Notes: generated by a model from the sequence alone, not told the origin. DNA of 64,000 nt from JADLHS01 sp964553795 (GCA_964553795.1 CAZKMR010000005.1:1-64000); one strand, 5' to 3'. Positions 50,264 to 59,407 are shown, counted from the first letter of the stretch. Made by a program: numbers and translations.

Positions 50264-51382
50264 CTATTGCGCAACTTCTACGGGTTGCCTGTTTTGGAGA
50301 TGCCGGCCATAGGCGTGATACGCGGCGCACGCGCCCTCGGCGGAAACCATCGTCGCGCCGAGCGGATGTTCCGGTGTGCATTGCCTGCCAAACGCGGGAC
50401 AATCGTGCGGCTTCTTCACGCCTTTCAAAATCTGTCCGCTGATGCAGATGTCCGGCTCTTGTGTGTCAATTTCCTTCACGTCGAACAACCGTTCGGCATC
50501 GTGAGCGCGAAACTCCCAGCGCAATTTGTAACCGCTCTTGGGAATCGAGCCGACGCCGCGCCATTTGCGGTCGCACACTTCGAACACCTGATTGACCAGG
50601 TCCTGCGCGACGCGATTGCCCTCGCGCTTCACGACGCGGGGATATTGATTCTCCACCTCGGCTCGGCCCGCCTCCAATTGGCGCACCGTCAGCAGCGTGC
50701 CTTGCAACAAGTCCAGCGGCTCGAAACCGGTGATGACAATCGGCACATTGAAGCGCGCGGCAATTGGCTCGTATTCGCGATAACCCATCACCGTGCAGAC
50801 GTGCCCCGGCCCGAGAAATCCCTGCACGCGATTCTGTGGCGATTGCAGGATGGACGCCATGGCCGGCGGCACAAGCACGTGCGAGACAAGAATGGAGAAA
50901 TTCTTGATGCCCTGTTTTTGCGCCTGCCAGACGGACATCGCGTTGGCGGGCGCGGTCGTTTCAAAACCAATCGCAAAGAACACGACTTTCTTGTTCGGAT
51001 TCGCCCGCGCGATTTTCAAACAATCAATCGGGGAGTACACCACGCGAATGTCCGCGCCGCGCGATTTCAAGATCAGCAAATCCGCTTCCGAACCGGGCAC
51101 GCGCAGCATGTCGCCAAACGAGCAGAAGATGACGTCCGGCCGGCGCGCGATGGCATGCGCCTTGTCAATCATCTCCAGCGACGTCACACACACGGGACAG
51201 CCCGGGCCATGCACGAGTTCAACCTCGTCCGGAAGCAACCGATCAAGACCATACTTCACGATGCTGTGCGTCTGCCCGCCGCACACTTCCATCAACACCC
51301 ACGGACGCGTCACCACGCGGCGGATTTCCGCCACGAGCTGCGTGGCCAGGGCTTCGTTGCGATATTCGTCGAGATATTTCAT
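50264..51382 (-). CDS. hypD: Hydrogenase maturation factor HypD
   Basis: The 372-aa iron-sulfur protein provides the scaffold where HypC and HypE assemble Fe(CN)2CO. Motifs are VLMEVCGGQTHSIVKYG, HGPGCPVCVTS (redox Cys pair), FFAIGFETTAP, FLGPGHVCTVMG, ITGFEPLDLL, CISGQILKG, DCPAFGRQCTPEHPLGA and GACAAYHAYG, all with their Cys. The ATG at 51382 overlaps the hypC stop by ATGA, giving coupled translation of the HypC-HypD partner pair. Confidence 0.96.
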   Translation of the reverse strand: MKYLDEYRNEALATQLVAEIRRVVTRPWVLMEVCGGQTHSIVKYGLDRLLPDEVELVHGPGCPVCVTSLEMIDKAHAIARRPDVIFCSFGDMLRVPGSEADLLILKSRGADIRVVYSPIDCLKIARANPNKKVVFFAIGFETTAPANAMSVWQAQKQGIKNFSILVSHVLVPPAMASILQSPQNRVQGFLGPGHVCTVMGYREYEPIAARFNVPIVITGFEPLDLLQGTLLTVRQLEAGRAEVENQYPRVVKREGNRVAQDLVNQVFEVCDRKWRGVGSIPKSGYKLRWEFRAHDAERLFDVKEIDTQEPDICISGQILKGVKKPHDCPAFGRQCTPEHPLGATMVSAEGACAAYHAYGRHLQNRQPVEVAQ

Positions 51383-51672
51383 GGCGCACCGTTTTTGGCG
51401 TTGGCTAAAGCGTCCAGTTGAACTTCCGGTGTTTCCAGTTCCCCAAGCTGTTTCATTTCCGCCAAGAGTTTGTAGGTTCGCGCCGCCTCGTCCTCGTCCA
51501 CTTTGCTGAGCGCGAAGCCGACGTGAACGAGCACATAATCTCCCGTGCCCGCCTCGGGCGTGTATTCCAGACACACCTGCTTGACGATGCCGCCGAAATT
51601 CGTCCGCCCCATGCGCACGCCTTCGGGATTCGTTTCGACTTCAAGAATTTTTCCGGGAATGGCCAGACACAT
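51379..51672 (-). CDS. hypC: Hydrogenase maturation chaperone HypC
   Basis: The 97-aa protein begins MCLAIPGKI with the essential Cys2 that binds the iron centre together with HypD. Its core continues GGIVKQVCLEYTPEAGTGDY and VLVHVGFALSKV. The tail of about 30 residues is helical (TYKLLAEMKQLGEL). The start ATG at 51672 lies inside the 3' end of the HypC-like gene, overlapping by 32 bp. It delivers the Fe(CN)2CO unit to the large subunit. Confidence 0.95.
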   Translation of the reverse strand: MCLAIPGKILEVETNPEGVRMGRTNFGGIVKQVCLEYTPEAGTGDYVLVHVGFALSKVDEDEAARTYKLLAEMKQLGELETPEVQLDALANAKNGAP

Positions 51673-51877
51673 GATTCGGTTCTCCACTGATCGTTGAAAC
51701 TTCGTCCTGCACGCGACTCAACGCAACCCCGTCGCACAATAAAACCGTATCGCCGGGTTGTGCGTCGGCGACCAGTTCCAGCGGCACGCATCGGATCGCG
51801 CCACCCACGCGCACCTTGCCTTGCCGCAGGCCGTCGCGCGGAAACGTCTCCAAAATTTCGGCATAGACCAGGTTCAT
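51641..51877 (-). CDS. HypC/HupF-like protein lacking Cys2
   Basis: The 78-aa protein has a HypC-like OB core (MNLVYAEILE, then GKVRVGGAIRCVPLELVADA, QPGDTVLLCDGVALSRV), but position 2 is Asn, not Cys. HypC uses Cys2 to ligate iron, so this version cannot bind the same way. Its 3' end overlaps hypC by 32 bp and its start follows the formate/nitrite-type gene after one base, so expression is tightly coupled. It may act as a large-subunit or HypD adaptor specific to this hydrogenase. Function is inferred. Confidence 0.82.
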   Translation of the reverse strand: MNLVYAEILETFPRDGLRQGKVRVGGAIRCVPLELVADAQPGDTVLLCDGVALSRVQDEVSTISGEPNHVSGHSRKNS

Positions 51878-51878
51878 G

Positions 51879-52712
51879 TTACTTCTCCGAGTTGTGTTCG
51901 TTGCGACCCGTCGCCATGAACTGCGCATGCGCCAGCGCGGCCACCAACGACACTCCGCCAATCACATTTCCAATCAACGTCGGCACGATGTATCCGCCCA
52001 GACTCCGGCCGATCCCGATTTCTCCCGTGGCGACGAGATAAAAACTCTCGATGCCACTGGCGATGATGTGCGGAAATCCGCCCAGCCCGACGAGGTAACT
52101 GATGATGATGATCACCCAGACGCGCGCGGTTTCGGCGAAGGGCATCAGCCAAACCATCATCGCGATCAACCAGCCCGCCACGATGGCGCGTAACAACGTC
52201 GTGCCGAAGGACAGGTCCAGCGTTTCGCGGGCAATCTCGGCGCAGGCCGCCCGTACTTCGGCGCTGACCAGTTCGGTGTGACCCACCGCCAGGGCCAGCA
52301 GAAAACCGCCGACCAGATTTGTCGCCAGCACCACCGCCCATAATCGTCCCACGTTCCAGAGCATTCCAGGCGACGGTTCTTTCAACAGCGGCAGAACCGG
52401 CGTCAGCGTGTTCTCGGTGAACAGTTGTTGTCGCCCAAGAATGACAATGAGGAATCCCACGGTGTAACCGAGCTTGCTCAGCAGCGGCCGCCATTCGGCC
52501 TCGGGTAAATGAATGACCAGCATCGCCTGCACGATCATCGAGAAGCCCATGGACAATCCCGCCGCCAGCCCGGACCACGCCAGACTCGCGCTGTCGCGCT
52601 TCAACTCGTGATCGGCCTCCTCGTAGATGGCTTGATACACGACCTCGCCCGGGGGCGCGGTGCGGCGATAAATTTCCTTCCGCTCCTGCTCCAGTCTGAA
52701 GTTTTCTTCCAT
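51879..52712 (-). CDS. Formate/nitrite transporter (FNT) family channel
   Basis: The 277-aa protein has six hydrophobic helices of the FNT fold (for example SMGFSMIVQAMLVIHLPE, GRQQLFTENTLTPVLPLL with the conserved LFTENT segment, ATNLVGGFLLALAVG, and SYLVGLGGFPHIIASGIESF). The N-terminus is acidic/basic and cytoplasmic. FNT pentamers move formate, nitrite, hydrosulfide or related small anions. It lies 6 bp after hypF and 1 bp before the HypC-like gene, inside the maturation genes, so a link to ligand supply is possible but unproven. GAGGG precedes the ATG, overlapping the hypF stop. Confidence 0.88.
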   Translation of the reverse strand: MEENFRLEQERKEIYRRTAPPGEVVYQAIYEEADHELKRDSASLAWSGLAAGLSMGFSMIVQAMLVIHLPEAEWRPLLSKLGYTVGFLIVILGRQQLFTENTLTPVLPLLKEPSPGMLWNVGRLWAVVLATNLVGGFLLALAVGHTELVSAEVRAACAEIARETLDLSFGTTLLRAIVAGWLIAMMVWLMPFAETARVWVIIIISYLVGLGGFPHIIASGIESFYLVATGEIGIGRSLGGYIVPTLIGNVIGGVSLVAALAHAQFMATGRNEHNSEK

Positions 52713-52718
52713 GAGCCC

Positions 52719-55046
52719 TCATACGTTGAGCAACTCCCGCGACATTGGACCGGGTGGCGCGACGCCGCTGTTTGCTTCGCGTTGGACCGCCGCAATTTGA
52801 CCCAACGCAATTCCGCCGTCGTTGGGTGGCACGCGTTGATGCCAATACGGGTGAAAGCCCTCGGCGCGCAATCGCTGCACACTGCGCTCGGTCAAATAGC
52901 GATTCTGAAAACAGCCGCCGCAAAGCGCAATGTTCTCCGTTTGCATCCGCTGCGCCACGGCTACGATGATTTCCACGAGCGTGTTATGAAACTTCGCCGC
53001 GATGGTCGCGACCGATTCGCCGCGCTGAAGTTCCGCGAGGATTTCGAGAATCATCGGCTGCCAGTTCACCACGGCGGGCGTTGCCTCGGTCAATTCGAAG
53101 GGATACGCGCCTTCCGCTTCTGGTTGCGCGATGAATTCCAATTCCATCGCCGCCTGACCTTCAAAACTGACGCGCTGACATAACCCCAGCAGCGCTGCGA
53201 CGGCGTCGAACAAACGTCCCGCGCTGGAAGTCATGGGCGCATTGACGCCGCGCGCCATAGCCTGACGCAGGAGCAGTAATTCGTTCGGCGAAAAATCGGC
53301 AATGGGTTGCAAGTCGCGCCGTTCGAAAGCCGCGTCGCCAAGCAATTCATAGAGCAGGCCGAGCGCGGTGCGACGCGGTTGTTTGATGGCCGCTTCGCCA
53401 CCGGGAAGCGGGAACGCGCGCAGATGCGCCACGCGCCGGACGGCTTGTTCCTCCGCGAGGAAAAACTCGCCGCCCCAGATTGTCCCATCGAGCCCATAGC
53501 CCGTGCCGTCCCAGGAAACGCCGAGCACAGGCGGTTCAAGTGCGTTGTCCGCCATGCACGAGAGCACATGGGCGACGTGATGTTGCACGGACTTCAGCGG
53601 CACGCCCAATTCCGCCGCGTGTTTGGTCGAGAGATACTCCGGGTGCGCATCGCATGCGACGACCGTGGGCACAGCTTCATAAAGCCGTTGGAAATCCGTC
53701 ACCACGCGACGGAATGCCTCAAGGGCCTGCGGCGTTTCGAGGTCGCCGATGTGCTGGCTGAGGAAGACATCGTTGCCCACGCTGAGCGCGACGGAATTCT
53801 TCAAGTGCGCGCCCACGGCGAGAATGGGCGCGAAATCTGGATTCGCGCTTTCGGACTTCAGTGAGATGGGCAGTGGCGCGTAGCCGCGGGCGCGACGCAG
53901 GATTTGTTCCCGCCCCAACAACACGCGCGTCACGGAGTCATCCACGTGCCGCACGATGGGTCGGTTGTGAACAAGGAATGCATCCGCAATGCCGCGCAAC
54001 CGTTCCGCCGCATCGTGTTCTTCGATGCAAATCGGTTCGTCACTGCGATTACCGCTCGTGGCCACAACCGGGAAGCCGAGTTGCCACAACAAAATGTGAT
54101 GGAGTGGCGAATACGGCAGCATCACGCCGAGATGACGATTGCGCGGCGCGACGGAAACGGCGACAGAATCGCTCCAAGCTTGGCGCTCCAACAAGACAAT
54201 TGGCGCTTCTGGCGAGCACAACAGCCGCTCCTCCGCGTCATTGATGTGACAGGCCGTTCGCGTCGCTTCCAGGGACGGAAACATCACGGCCAGCGGTTTG
54301 GCTTCGCGTTGTTTGCGGGCGCGCAATCGCCGCACTGCCTCTTCGTTGCGCGCATCCACCAGCAATTGAAAACCGCCAATGCCCTTCAACGCCAGAATCC
54401 GCCCGAGCCGCAGTTCCCGGATCGCTCCGAACAACGCGTCCGTGCGCTGGCCCGCGATGCGCCCGGCGGCATCCCAGAGTTCCAGTTGCGGGCCGCACGC
54501 GGGACAGGCATTGGGCTGGGCGTGGAAACGACGGTTGGCCGGATCGCGATATTCCTGCTCGCAGTCGGGGCACATGACGAACCGCTTCATCGAAGTGTTG
54601 GGCCGGTCATAGGGGAGCGATTCGATGATGCTGAAGCGCGGGCCGCAGTTCGTGCAATTTGTGAACGGATAAAGATAGCGGCGGTTGTTGGGGTCGAAAA
54701 TCTCGTGGCGGCAATCGGCACACGTCGCGAGATCCGGCAGAATCAGCGTCCGTTTCGCGTCGTGACCGTTGCTCTCGCGAATCTCGAAGTCATCGTAACC
54801 GGCGGGATCGAGGAAGGAGGATTCCAGGCTTTGCACGAGGGAGCGGGGTGGCCTTTCCAGGTCCAAGCGCCGCAGAAAATCCGTCAGGCGCGGGCGTTCG
54901 CCCTCCGCCTCGATGCAGACGCCTTGCGCCGAATTGCACACCCAGCCGCGCAGGCGCAGTTCCGAAGCGAGGCGATAGACGAACGGTCGAAAGCCAACGC
55001 CCTGCACTGCGCCGCGCACCATCACTTTGATTCGCTCGTGATTCAT
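52719..55046 (-). CDS. hypF: Carbamoyltransferase HypF
   Basis: The 775-aa protein makes the carbamoyl group for the cyanide ligands from carbamoyl phosphate and ATP. Domain order: acylphosphatase (VRGAVQGVGFRPFVYRLA, residues about 8-95), two zinc fingers (CADCRHE to TNCGPRF; CPDCEQE to ACPACGPQ), YrdC-like domain (ILALKGIGGFQLLVDA), and a Kae1-like C-terminal domain (VQHHVAHVLSCMAD, GVSWDGTGYGLDGTIWGGEF). The ATG at 55046 overlaps the nickel permease stop by ATGA. Confidence 0.96.
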   Translation of the reverse strand: MNHERIKVMVRGAVQGVGFRPFVYRLASELRLRGWVCNSAQGVCIEAEGERPRLTDFLRRLDLERPPRSLVQSLESSFLDPAGYDDFEIRESNGHDAKRTLILPDLATCADCRHEIFDPNNRRYLYPFTNCTNCGPRFSIIESLPYDRPNTSMKRFVMCPDCEQEYRDPANRRFHAQPNACPACGPQLELWDAAGRIAGQRTDALFGAIRELRLGRILALKGIGGFQLLVDARNEEAVRRLRARKQREAKPLAVMFPSLEATRTACHINDAEERLLCSPEAPIVLLERQAWSDSVAVSVAPRNRHLGVMLPYSPLHHILLWQLGFPVVATSGNRSDEPICIEEHDAAERLRGIADAFLVHNRPIVRHVDDSVTRVLLGREQILRRARGYAPLPISLKSESANPDFAPILAVGAHLKNSVALSVGNDVFLSQHIGDLETPQALEAFRRVVTDFQRLYEAVPTVVACDAHPEYLSTKHAAELGVPLKSVQHHVAHVLSCMADNALEPPVLGVSWDGTGYGLDGTIWGGEFFLAEEQAVRRVAHLRAFPLPGGEAAIKQPRRTALGLLYELLGDAAFERRDLQPIADFSPNELLLLRQAMARGVNAPMTSSAGRLFDAVAALLGLCQRVSFEGQAAMELEFIAQPEAEGAYPFELTEATPAVVNWQPMILEILAELQRGESVATIAAKFHNTLVEIIVAVAQRMQTENIALCGGCFQNRYLTERSVQRLRAEGFHPYWHQRVPPNDGGIALGQIAAVQREANSGVAPPGPMSRELLNV

Positions 55047-55834
55047 TTGATGAACAAGCCCTGCACAAAACCGATTTCGTAAATCATGAACGCGCCGAAG
55101 CCGACGCTGAGATAACCCGCCGCCAAGCCGAGTCGTTGTTGCAATACGCCTGACCGACCGGCTCGCGATGACAGAGGCCATGCGATCGCCGCGGTTACCA
55201 GCATCATCCCGGCGATTGTGCCGACACCGAACAACGCCAGATATGCCACCGCCCAGGCGGGATTCTGAATGATCGGCAACACGAGCAACGCGACCGCCGC
55301 TGAGCCAGCCAGTCCATGCACCACGCCCACCACGAGTGGACGAATCGCCTGATAAGCCAACAACCCGCCAAAACACGAATCGAGCCGCGCCTGCGGCGTT
55401 TCGTGTTCGGCGTGCCCGTGCGTTTCCAAGTCGTGTCCGTGCGGATGGTCATGGACGTAATCGCCGTGCTGGTGCGGATGTGAATGGGGTTGAATTTCGT
55501 TAGCGTTTCCCGCGCGACGAAACAATGGCCGCAAGCCGCGATTAAATGTCTTCAGATTCCAAAACCCCAGCAGGACCAGCATGACGCCCACCGAGAATTC
55601 CAGGCTCAAGCCCAGTCGCGGCGGAATGACGAGGCCGAAGAAAACAATCGCGCCGCCGACGATCATCACGGTGAATGTGTGGCCGAGTCCCCACACCGCG
55701 CCGAGCCACGCCGCTTTGCGGGGCGCGCGCTCCCGGCTGACAATGGTCGAGACGGCGATGACGTGATCCGCGTCGGTGGCATGACGCATCCCGAGGAAAA
55801 ACCCGAGACAGACGATGGAAAGCAGTGAGAGCAT
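55043..55834 (-). CDS. Nickel permease (NiCoT/UreH-like)
   Basis: The 263-aa membrane protein has six or seven helices. RHATDADHV (residues 17-25) is the NiCoT signature His-Ala-x-Asp-Ala-Asp-His that binds Ni2+ or Co2+. A cytoplasmic loop from about residue 110 to 150 is very His/Asp-rich (SHPHQHGDYVHDHPHGHDLE) and may buffer nickel. It supplies nickel for the hydrogenase active site; the cobalt alternative cannot be excluded by sequence, but the context favours nickel. It overlaps hypF by ATGA and follows the NifU-type gene by 6 bp. Confidence 0.9.
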   Translation of the reverse strand: MLSLLSIVCLGFFLGMRHATDADHVIAVSTIVSRERAPRKAAWLGAVWGLGHTFTVMIVGGAIVFFGLVIPPRLGLSLEFSVGVMLVLLGFWNLKTFNRGLRPLFRRAGNANEIQPHSHPHQHGDYVHDHPHGHDLETHGHAEHETPQARLDSCFGGLLAYQAIRPLVVGVVHGLAGSAAVALLVLPIIQNPAWAVAYLALFGVGTIAGMMLVTAAIAWPLSSRAGRSGVLQQRLGLAAGYLSVGFGAFMIYEIGFVQGLFIK

Positions 55835-55840
55835 AGTTCA

Positions 55841-56425
55841 TTAGGTCGCGAGACATGGACCGGGCGCGGGTGCTTCGGGCTGCGGATTCACACCTTCGAC
55901 TTCAAAACCCACGAGATCAGGACAGGCTTCTTCGATAACCTGCCGCACGGCGAGTTCCAGCGTCATGGAGGAAGACGGACAACTCTTGCACGTGCCCTGC
56001 AATCGCAGTCGCGCGACGTCATCGCGCAGTTCGATCAATTCCACGTTCCCGCCATGGCTTTGCAGGTAAGGACGAATCTTGTCGAGCGCGCCGCGCAAGC
56101 GCGCTTCCAAACTCACCGGATGCAGTCCGTGAATGAGCAACAGCCCGCGCACGAGTTTGTCGTGAACCAGCGCGTCGCGGACCTTCGTGCCTTCCGCTCC
56201 GGCGTTCTTTGTCAGTTGCAGAATCCGCGCGAGCCCATCGCCATAAAGCGCGAGCAGGGATTGCAGACATTCCTGCATCAGCGCGCGCGACTCGGGATCG
56301 GCCACCGCCTCAATGCGGTCCACGAGTTCCTGAATACGTTTGCCCTGGCGGTTCGCGTCGCCACGCGGTTGCGGTGCGCCGTTTGCGCCCGTTTCGATTC
56401 TAGGTTCGCTCAAAGTCGCATTCAT
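55841..56425 (-). CDS. NifU C-terminal-domain protein (Fe-S scaffold)
   Basis: The 194-aa protein ends in a NifU-type C-terminal domain (LDKIRPYLQSHGGNVELIEL, RLQGTCKSCPSSSMTLELAV) with the CxxC cluster-binding pair CKSC. The N-terminal 100 residues are helical (QELVDRIEAVADPESRALMQ) and unassigned. It can hold and pass on a [4Fe-4S] cluster. Such NifU-like genes recur in group 1h hydrogenase operons, where delivery to the small subunit or HypD is plausible. It sits 3 bp upstream of the hypA stop. Confidence 0.88.
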   Translation of the reverse strand: MNATLSEPRIETGANGAPQPRGDANRQGKRIQELVDRIEAVADPESRALMQECLQSLLALYGDGLARILQLTKNAGAEGTKVRDALVHDKLVRGLLLIHGLHPVSLEARLRGALDKIRPYLQSHGGNVELIELRDDVARLRLQGTCKSCPSSSMTLELAVRQVIEEACPDLVGFEVEGVNPQPEAPAPGPCLAT

Positions 56426-56428
56426 GAT

Positions 56429-56824
56429 TCAACTCGACCGCGCCAGGGGTTTGGATTTGTCGAACAACACGGATTTGATTTCGCATTCATGTCCTTGCGT
56501 GGCTTCGGCGGCGCGACCGCAATGCGGACATTGCAACGTCGGAATGGTCGTGCCGGCGAGCGCGCCGTCCCAGTATTTGGGCGGACCGTTGTAGGCGCAG
56601 TGCTGGCAATGCACCACCGCCGTGACCAGCTCAATTTCCAGCACCGCCTTTTCCAGCACCGTCTCGCGCGTGATGGAATTGAAACAAAACCGCAGTTGCT
56701 CGGCTTCGACGCACGTCAGTTCGCCGACGCGCAGACGCACCTTCAACACTTCTCCCGCCGCGTGCGTTTCGGTGAACTCCCGAACGCTCTCGACGATCTG
56801 CGTGGCGAGAGAAAACTCGTGCAT
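56429..56824 (-). CDS. hypA: Hydrogenase nickel-incorporation protein HypA
   Basis: The 131-aa protein begins MHEFSLATQIVESV; the N-terminal Met-His-Glu binds Ni2+. The zinc domain has two CxxC motifs (CQHC about residue 76, CPHC about residue 102). HypA hands nickel to the large subunit together with HypB. The ATG at 56824 is chosen because His must be residue 2; a longer frame upstream would hide it. hypB ends 10 bp upstream. Confidence 0.95.
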   Translation of the reverse strand: MHEFSLATQIVESVREFTETHAAGEVLKVRLRVGELTCVEAEQLRFCFNSITRETVLEKAVLEIELVTAVVHCQHCAYNGPPKYWDGALAGTTIPTLQCPHCGRAAEATQGHECEIKSVLFDKSKPLARSS

Positions 56825-56834
56825 GACGCGTCCT

Positions 56835-57518
56835 TCAAATGGCCAGCAGCGCGGCGGCAACGTCCTCGACACCCGCCCCGGTCTTGCAACTGGTCGAGAT
56901 GACCTTGATGTCCGGCTTGAGCTTGTGAACGTCGCGGGTGAGTTCTTCGATGCTCACGTCCATCGCCTCAGCAAGGTCGGTCTTGTTGATCACGACAATC
57001 TGTGACCCGAGAAACATGTGCGGATGTTTCTTCACCATGTATGGCCCTTCGGTGACGCTGACGACGACCACGCGCGCCTTCGAGCCCAGCGGGAATTCGG
57101 CAGGGCAGATCAGATTGCCGATGTTCTCGATGAAAATCAGACTGGTCTGGCTGAGATCGATTTTGTCCAGCGCCTTGGTCACGAGATTGGCATCGAGATG
57201 ACAACCATTCACCGTCGCGATTTGCACCACTGGCACGCCCAATCGCGCAATAGCTTCGGCATCCGAGCTGATCGTGGCGTCGCCGTTGAACACGGCTACC
57301 CCAACGCGGTCCTTGAGCATTTCCGTGAGCCGGGTGATCAACGTGGTCTTGCCCGAGCCGATTGCGCCCATGAAATCAATCGCCGTGATGCCGTGCTTAT
57401 CGAGCCGATCGCGATTCTGCCGGGCGATTTTGGCGTTGGCTTCGAGCAGGCTGTGTTCGAGTTCGATGTCGTAGATTTCCTCGGGTGAGGCTTCGATGGT
57501 GGGTATTGTGGTGGTCAT
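56835..57518 (-). CDS. hypB: Hydrogenase nickel-incorporation GTPase HypB
   Basis: The 227-aa SIMIBI GTPase carries P-loop GAIGSGKTTLI, GDATISSDAEAIARLG, NGCHLDANLV (metal-binding Cys/His), IFIENIGNLICPAEFPLG and the NKTD base motif. It lacks the long His-rich N-terminal stretch of some HypB proteins, so nickel storage may fall to the His-rich permease loop. It ends with the CKTGAGVEDV segment. The gene starts 14 bp after the large-subunit stop. Confidence 0.95.
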   Translation of the reverse strand: MTTTIPTIEASPEEIYDIELEHSLLEANAKIARQNRDRLDKHGITAIDFMGAIGSGKTTLITRLTEMLKDRVGVAVFNGDATISSDAEAIARLGVPVVQIATVNGCHLDANLVTKALDKIDLSQTSLIFIENIGNLICPAEFPLGSKARVVVVSVTEGPYMVKKHPHMFLGSQIVVINKTDLAEAMDVSIEELTRDVHKLKPDIKVISTSCKTGAGVEDVAAALLAI

Positions 57519-57532
57519 AAGTTGTTGGGGGG

Positions 57533-59365
57533 TTATTTCTTCGCCAATCCCATCAGCGCCGTCGGCGTGTGCATTTCCTTCAACACTTTCCCGCCGCCGA
57601 GATACATGTGGACGCCGCACGGCAGGCACGGATCGAAACTGCGCACCGCGCGCATGATGTCGATGCCCTTGAATTTGTCCGGACCGTTCTCTTCAAAGAT
57701 GGGCGTATTCTGCACCGCGTCTTCGTATGGGCCAGGCGTGCCGTAGCTATCACGCGGATTTGCGTTCCACGGTGTCGGTGGATACGGATGATAGTTCGCC
57801 ACCTTCTTGTTGCGAATGACGAGGTGATGCGACAACACGCCACGCACAGCTTCGTGGAAACCGCAACCGATCGCTTCGTCTGGCACTTCAAACGGAGTGA
57901 ACGTCTGCGTTTTGCCGGTGTGCACCAACTTCATTGCCTTCTCGATGCAATACATGGCGACAGCCGCGGCATAAGCCTGGAAATAGGTTCGCGCCCGGTC
58001 GCGCTCAATGGCGTTGCTCCATTTGGGAATCTTCCATTCGAATTCGACTTCCGGCTTCAGTGCGGTTTTTGGGAGACGAATTTTCACGCTGTTGCCGGTG
58101 GCTTTCACGTAGCCAATGTCCACCAGGTTCGCCAGCGCCGTTGCCCAGAGCCGCGCAATCGGTCCGCCGCCGGTGTCGAGCGCGAGATGATCTCCGGTGC
58201 GCCCGTCGTACCAGCGCGGCGACATCACCCAGGTGTAATTACCTTTGAAGTCGCGCTTCTGCGGCTTCGGAATCGTGGTTTGATTCCACGGATGCCGTTT
58301 GTCCACCGGATTGCCGAGCGGATCAGTCTTCACGAACATTTCGCCGCTGCCATTCTCAGCCCAGTCTTCGTAATAAGATGAGCCGAGCAGAATGCGGATA
58401 CCGAGATTGATGTCCACGAGATTGGTCGTGACGAGCTTGCCGTCCACTACGACGCCGGGCGTGACGAACATTGCGCGTCCCCAGTTCTCCATCGTCTTGT
58501 AGCCGTAGTCGCAGACGTCCGGGTCTTGGAACGAACCCCAGCAGCCGAGCAGCACGCGGCGTTGGCCGACTTTCTCGTAACCGGGCAGCGCTTCGTAAAA
58601 GAAATCAAAGAGGTCGTCGTGCAACGGCACACAACGTTTCATGAACTCCATGTATTTGGTGAGGCGCACGAGATAATCCGTGAACACTTGAATCGAAGGC
58701 ACCGTGCCCACGCCGCCCGGATAGAGTGTGGACGGATGCACATGGCGGCCTTCCATCAGGCAGAACATCTCGCGGGTGTAGCGACTGACCTGCAACGTCT
58801 CGCGATAGAATTCGCCCTCGAACGGATTCAGCGCCGTCATGATGTCCGCGATGGTGCGATAGCCGTGGTCCTTCGCGTGCGGCGCTTCCGTCTTGGTGGC
58901 CTTCTCCCAAACACCGGGATTGGTCTCCTTGACCATCTTTTCGCAGAAGTCCACGCCGACGAGGTTGTCCTGAAAAATGTTGTGATCGAACATGTATTCC
59001 GCTGCCTCGCCCAGATTGATGATCCATTCCGCGAGCGGTGGCGGCTTGATGCCGTAAGCCATGTTCTGCGCATAGACCGAGCACGTCGCGTGATTGTCGC
59101 CGCAGATGCCACAAATACGACTCGTGATAAAGTGCGTGTCACGCGGGTCTTTGTTCTGCATGAAGATGCTGTAACCGCGGAAAATGGACGAGGTGCTGTA
59201 GCACTCGACGACTTTTTTCGCCGCGAAATCTATCTTCGTATAGATGCCCAGACTGCCGACGATGCGCGTGATGGGATCCCACGACATCTCGACGAGGTTG
59301 CCGCCGCCGGTTGGCGTAATGGGCCGTGCCTGAGCTTTAGGTGGTGGTTCAGCGATGCCTGGCAT
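57533..59365 (-). CDS. hhyL: [NiFe]-hydrogenase large subunit, group 1h
   Basis: The 610-aa catalytic subunit binds the Ni-Fe(CN)2CO centre. L1 motif RICGICGDNH (Cys85, Cys88) and L2 motif DPCLPCGVH (Cys580, Cys583) supply the four Cys ligands. A 24-residue tail after His586 is the peptide removed by the maturation protease. The long insertions and the sequence SIFRGYSIFMQNKDPRD point to group 1h (former group 5), known in actinobacteria, acidobacteria and Verrucomicrobiota for high-affinity H2 oxidation. GAAAGG precedes the ATG. The small subunit lies 42 bp upstream. Confidence 0.95.
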   Translation of the reverse strand: MPGIAEPPPKAQARPITPTGGGNLVEMSWDPITRIVGSLGIYTKIDFAAKKVVECYSTSSIFRGYSIFMQNKDPRDTHFITSRICGICGDNHATCSVYAQNMAYGIKPPPLAEWIINLGEAAEYMFDHNIFQDNLVGVDFCEKMVKETNPGVWEKATKTEAPHAKDHGYRTIADIMTALNPFEGEFYRETLQVSRYTREMFCLMEGRHVHPSTLYPGGVGTVPSIQVFTDYLVRLTKYMEFMKRCVPLHDDLFDFFYEALPGYEKVGQRRVLLGCWGSFQDPDVCDYGYKTMENWGRAMFVTPGVVVDGKLVTTNLVDINLGIRILLGSSYYEDWAENGSGEMFVKTDPLGNPVDKRHPWNQTTIPKPQKRDFKGNYTWVMSPRWYDGRTGDHLALDTGGGPIARLWATALANLVDIGYVKATGNSVKIRLPKTALKPEVEFEWKIPKWSNAIERDRARTYFQAYAAAVAMYCIEKAMKLVHTGKTQTFTPFEVPDEAIGCGFHEAVRGVLSHHLVIRNKKVANYHPYPPTPWNANPRDSYGTPGPYEDAVQNTPIFEENGPDKFKGIDIMRAVRSFDPCLPCGVHMYLGGGKVLKEMHTPTALMGLAKK

Positions 59366-59407
59366 AAGAGACCTTTCGTTTTGCAGTTGGTGTCATGTGC
59401 GGGTCAG

